Source: Candidatus Scatoplasma merdavium (lineage in GTDB: Bacteria; Bacillota_I; Bacilli_A; RFN20; CAG-288). From it: a stretch of DNA of 8,798 nt. The stretch spans positions 1 to 8,798 of the forward strand of contig JADING010000094.1 in the NCBI GenBank assembly GCA_017694135.1. The letters run 5' to 3'. This document shows, piece after piece, positions 6,358 to 8,798 of this stretch. The first letter of the stretch is position 1, and every line of letters starts with the position of its first letter. The notes beneath the pieces were generated by a model. That model worked only from the letters and a program-made list of their open reading frames with translations, had not been told where the DNA came from and searched no databases. The position numbers were made by a program, and so were the translations under genes.

Positions 6358-7044
6358 CTATTTGTTAGGAGCCAACTTCATCTGCTTTTGAAGTTGACGT
6401 TTCTCAATCTTTTCAAGCATAAGCTTAAATAGACCAATAATAATACCAATCCACAAGAAGCCGCCAGGTGCTTGAACCATAAGAGAAATCTTGTAATCAG
6501 CTAAAGGTAAGAAACTTACTGACATTGAAGAATCAAACGGATTGGTTAAAGTCCAACCGCCAGTACCTAAGAACTCTCTAAAAAGAGCGATAACGATACA
6601 AGCGATAGCGAAACCGCAAGACATACCCAAAGCATCTAACATTGAGTGTCCGACAGTATTTTTACCAGCAAAAGCTTCCGCACGCCCAAGAATAATACAG
6701 TTAACAGTAATCAACGGTAAGAATTCACCTAAAGATTCTGCAACAGTAGGCATAAATGCTTGCATTAATAACTGAACGCAAGTAACCAAAGAAGCAATAA
6801 TAACAATATAAACCGGAATACGAATTTCCGAAGGAATAAGCTTTCTAATAAGAGAGACAATCGTATTCGAGAAGAACAAAACGAACAAGACTGCTACAGA
6901 CATACCGATAGCATTATCCAAAGATTGAGTAGCAATAATTGTAGGGCACAAGCCTAAAGTCAAAGCGAGAATAGGATTCTCAGACAAAATACCCGCTAAG
7001 AAAATCTTTTTGCAAGCACCTTTCTTTTTAACATTCTCTTCCAT
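6358..7044 (-). CDS. rnfE: Electron transport complex subunit RnfE
   Basis: A 228-residue integral membrane protein with about six helices, the NqrD homologue. It shows the family's ENPILALTLGLCPTI (22-36), the RKLIPSEIRIPVYIVIIA region (67-84), LPLITVNCIILGRAEAFA (109-126) and APGGFLWIGIIIG near the end. C33 and C116 complete the four-cysteine site shared with RnfA. The C-terminal tail is strongly basic (EKIEKRQLQKQMK). Start ATG 7044 has a perfect AAGGAGG six bases upstream that overlaps the TAA of rnfG; the intergenic gap is 11 bases. That stop-plus-ribosome-site junction is copied at the next junction upstream (see the repeats). Nothing looks degenerate, so the membrane core appears functional. 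Confidence 0.94.
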   Translation of the reverse strand: MEENVKKKGACKKIFLAGILSENPILALTLGLCPTIIATQSLDNAIGMSVAVLFVLFFSNTIVSLIRKLIPSEIRIPVYIVIIASLVTCVQLLMQAFMPTVAESLGEFLPLITVNCIILGRAEAFAGKNTVGHSMLDALGMSCGFAIACIVIALFREFLGTGGWTLTNPFDSSMSVSFLPLADYKISLMVQAPGGFLWIGIIIGLFKLMLEKIEKRQLQKQMKLAPNK

Positions 7045-7049
7045 AATTA

Positions 7050-7376
7050 TCCTCCTTATTGAGCGCTAGAAGCATCAGCAATACAATCTTTAAAAGCAGC
7101 TTCCATAGCTGGGAAAGTCTTTTTAGCCGTAGCAGAAGCATACGAACTATCAATTGTCGATTCTGAAGTAAACGGATGATCAGGAGTAATCTCAATTGTT
7201 TGAGCGGCATCTAAACCCATACTATGTTCATCACCGCCTAAATACTTATAACCAATAATTTCATTTTCAGAATTAATGATTAAAGCAAACTCAACAGAAC
7301 CTGACCAACCAGCTTCAGCATCAGAATGAGCTTCATAGTAGTAATAAGAAGCTCCACCGGCTGTAAAGGTGGCTTT
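7050..7376 (-). repeat. FMN-domain DNA repeat, copy 1 (encodes D3 and the rnfG end)
   Basis: This stretch matches 8489-8797 without any length change from 7050 to 7358 (constant offset of 1439 bases) and matches 7492-7796 from 7066 on, apart from a six-base difference. A 50-base block at 7160-7209 is identical in all three copies, including silent positions. The match to copy 3 extends across the stop codon into the ribosome site of the next gene, so the copied unit was larger than a protein domain. Confidence 0.88.
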
Positions 7377-8480
7377 GTAATCGATAGTAGTAGAAGTAAT
7401 AGTAACCTGACTGAAATTAGAAATATCAGTTAAGCCAATAGATTCTGCTAATTCTTGAGCCTGTTCTTCTTCAGAAGCCTCACCGGCTTGACTAGAAGCA
7501 TCAGCGATACAAGCTTTAAAAGCAGCTTCCATAACCGGGAAAGTAGCTTGAGCAGTAGAAGAAGCATACGAACTATCAATTGTTGATTCTGAAGTAAACG
7601 GATGATCAGGAGTAATCTCAATTGTTTGAGCGGCACCTAAACCCATACTATCTTCATCACCGCCTAAATACTTATAACCAATAATTTCACTTTCAGAATT
7701 AATGATTAAAGCAAATTCAACAGAACCAGAAAAACCTGTCTCAGAGTGAGCTTCATAGTAGTAATAAGAAGCCCCACCGGCTGTAAAGGTGGCTTTTAAG
7801 TCAACTAATGCAGCTTCAGTTGTAACTTCAGTAATATCGGAAACAGCTCCTAAATCGATTGAAGTAGCTAACGAAGTGATCTTAGTTTCTAAAGTCTCAG
7901 GTTCTGGAGGAGTAACGCTACCAGCGATAGATTGAACATCACTGATAATGAAATCTAAAGCTGTATCGATAGCCGGGAAGGTCTTTTGAGCCGTTGCGCC
8001 AGCTGAATAATTAGCAATAGATGACCCTTCAGCATAAGGATTGTTAGAAGTGATGCTAATTGCGCGAGCAGCCGATAAGCCTAAAGAATCTTCAGTTCCA
8101 GAAATGTAAGTAAAGGAAATAACTTCAGCATCAGAATTGGCTAAGACTGAGAAATTAACTGTTCCGGAATACCCCATTGCTGAATTAGCATTGTAATAAT
8201 AGTAAACAGAATCGCCACTATCGAAAGATTTGCGGACTAAGACATAAGGATTATTAACGCCATCTTCATAAGGAATATCGGCGATGTTTTCAACATTTAA
8301 ACCCTCTTTAGCAGCCATGTCATACAAAGCTTGGTTAGCTGCTTTTTCATTGTTCTCAGAAATAACTGGTTCGGTAAAATAGTTAATAGTAGCTAAAGCG
8401 CCACCACAAACTAAACAAACAACAGTTAAAACAAGAGGATACTTAATATAAGTAGATAAACCTTTTTTATTTTCACTCAT
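7056..8480 (-). CDS. rnfG: Expanded RnfG with three tandem FMN-binding-type domains
   Basis: RnfG normally has about 200 residues, one membrane helix and one outside domain with FMN linked to a threonine by ApbE. This protein has 474 residues. The N-terminus is typical of RnfG (helix about 13-33, then NYFTEPVISENNEK). Three FMN_bind-type repeats follow: D1 about 60-180, D2 about 200-328, D3 about 345-474, joined by a Pro/Glu-rich linker (189-198) and a Glu/Ala-rich one (332-345). The likely flavinylation threonines are T163 (AGAT), T309 (ASST) and T451 (ASAT); only D1 is close to the classic SGAT. D2 and D3 are nearly identical to each other, D1 has diverged. The usual HSETPGLG segment reads EDSLGLSA or ED/HSMGL here. 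Start ATG 8480 follows AAGGAGG by nine bases. It may hold up to three FMN and act as a flavin wire; occupancy is inference. Confidence 0.87.
   Translation of the reverse strand: MSENKKGLSTYIKYPLVLTVVCLVCGGALATINYFTEPVISENNEKAANQALYDMAAKEGLNVENIADIPYEDGVNNPYVLVRKSFDSGDSVYYYYNANSAMGYSGTVNFSVLANSDAEVISFTYISGTEDSLGLSAARAISITSNNPYAEGSSIANYSAGATAQKTFPAIDTALDFIISDVQSIAGSVTPPEPETLETKITSLATSIDLGAVSDITEVTTEAALVDLKATFTAGGASYYYYEAHSETGFSGSVEFALIINSESEIIGYKYLGGDEDSMGLGAAQTIEITPDHPFTSESTIDSSYASSTAQATFPVMEAAFKACIADASSQAGEASEEEQAQELAESIGLTDISNFSQVTITSTTIDYKATFTAGGASYYYYEAHSDAEAGWSGSVEFALIINSENEIIGYKYLGGDEHSMGLDAAQTIEITPDHPFTSESTIDSSYASATAKKTFPAMEAAFKDCIADASSAQ
7492..7796 (-). repeat. FMN-domain DNA repeat, copy 2 (encodes D2)
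   Basis: It lies 426 bases (142 codons) from copy 1 in the same reading frame. It is near identical to copy 1 but six bases shorter near 7735-7741, which removes two residues (HSETGFSG against HSDAEAGWSG). The 50-base identical block is at 7586-7635. Unlike copies 1 and 3 it has no stop codon at its left end but continues into the Glu-rich linker, as expected for an internal duplication. Confidence 0.87.
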
Positions 8481-8488
8481 AATATGTT

Positions 8489-8797
8489 TCCTCCTTATTG
8501 AGCGCTAGAAGCATCAGCGATACAAGCTTTAAAAGCAGCTTCCATAGCTGGGAAAGTAGCTTGAGCAGTACCAGAAGCATAAGAATCATCAATTGTCGAT
8601 TCTGAAGTAAACGGATGATCAGGAGTAATCTCAATTGTTTGAGCGGCACCTAAACCAAGGCCATCTTCATCACCACCTAAATAGCTATAACCAATAATTT
8701 CATTTTCAGAATTAATGATTAAACCAAACTTGACAGAACCTGAATAACCAGCTTCAGCATCAGAATGAGCTTCATAGTAGTAATAAGAAGCTCCACC
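8489..8797 (-). repeat. FMN-domain DNA repeat, copy 3 (end of the upstream gene)
   Basis: It matches copy 1 with a constant offset of 1439 bases and no gaps up to the window edge; the 50-base identical block is at 8599-8648. It includes the stop codon and the AAGGAGG ribosome site of the following gene, as copy 1 does. The repeat probably continues beyond the window. Confidence 0.88.
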
Positions 8798-8798
8798 A
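8495..8798 (-). CDS. FMN-binding-domain protein, 3' end only (runs off the right edge)
   Basis: The last 101 codons of a gene that enters from the right, ending with TAA at 8497-8495. The translation runs from GGASYYYYEAHS through YLGGDEDGLGLGAAQTIEI, the threonine-site region DDSYASGTAQATF, and ends ACIADASSAQ. This is one FMN_bind-type domain almost the same as D2 and D3 of the next gene, with the putative flavin threonine in ASGT. Its stop codon overlaps the AAGGAGG site of rnfG, so the two are co-transcribed and adjacent. It could be a second RnfG-like protein, a soluble or anchored multi-flavin protein, or the end of a larger fusion; the N-terminus, which would decide, is outside the window. 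In the common order it would follow rnfC and rnfD. Confidence 0.85.
   Translation of the reverse strand, partial: GGASYYYYEAHSDAEAGYSGSVKFGLIINSENEIIGYSYLGGDEDGLGLGAAQTIEITPDHPFTSESTIDDSYASGTAQATFPAMEAAFKACIADASSAQ

Noticed and set aside
5306..6775. Plus-strand open frames at 5306-5596 and 6542-6775
   Set aside because: They lie opposite rnfB with the Cys4 gene, and opposite rnfE. Their translations are low-complexity and match no family I know, while the minus-strand frames carry clear motifs and ribosome sites.
7028..7636. Minus-strand open frames at 7028-7210 and 7448-7636 with very similar Leu/Arg-rich translations
   Set aside because: They are the same out-of-frame shadow of the duplicated FMN-domain DNA; their similarity only mirrors the repeat.
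7050..8797. Three spaced direct repeats that could suggest a CRISPR array or mobile element
   Set aside because: The copies are about 305-311 bp, lie in coding frame and encode the same protein domain. There are no short repeats with uniform spacers, no terminal inverted repeats and no transposase.

Overview
The window looks like a piece of chromosome from a low-GC, Gram-positive-type anaerobe (Bacillota; a gut-type relative of the Erysipelotrichia/Mollicutes side is my guess, not shown). The pointers are AT-rich DNA, strong AGGAGG-type ribosome sites, tightly packed and overlapping genes, a Bacillus-type short arginine decarboxylase and an Rnf-type membrane complex. Tryptophan codons I checked are TGG, and TGA works as a stop at several tight gene junctions, so the standard bacterial code fits. 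All genes lie on the minus strand and are transcribed from right to left.

Right part (about 8798 to 5167), the rnf operon: the 3' end of a gene for an FMN-binding protein that runs off the window, then a long rnfG with three FMN-binding-type domains in tandem, rnfE, rnfA, a gene for an 80-residue single-pass protein with four clustered cysteines, and a short rnfB that keeps the membrane anchor and one [4Fe-4S] module but has no ferredoxin domain. A strong intrinsic terminator follows rnfB directly. rnfC and rnfD are not in the window and would be expected further right. RnfA and RnfE keep the four cysteines that hold the intramembrane [2Fe-2S] cluster, so the membrane core looks intact.

Middle (about 5140 to 3685): a promoter with a perfect TATAAT and a compact hairpin at the predicted mRNA 5' end precede a second operon. 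It begins with a membrane-anchored NusG-domain-II protein and a Gx-transporter/HepS-I-type membrane protein, a pair that resembles EetA/EetB of flavin-based extracellular electron transfer, and continues with a small TSCPD-domain protein.

Left part (3670 to 92): metK (S-adenosylmethionine synthetase), speA (arginine decarboxylase) and speB (agmatinase). Together these make putrescine from arginine, plus the SAM from which spermidine synthesis could start. A good promoter at 43-16 points out of the left edge toward the next gene.

The main interest is a variant Rnf machine: expanded multi-FMN RnfG, minimal RnfB, an extra Cys-rich NqrM-like membrane protein, and an EetA/EetB-like pair next door. 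The FMN-domain DNA exists in three near-identical copies, including a 50-bp block that is the same in all three, so the expansion is recent or kept uniform by gene conversion. A role in moving electrons to an extracytoplasmic acceptor is inference.
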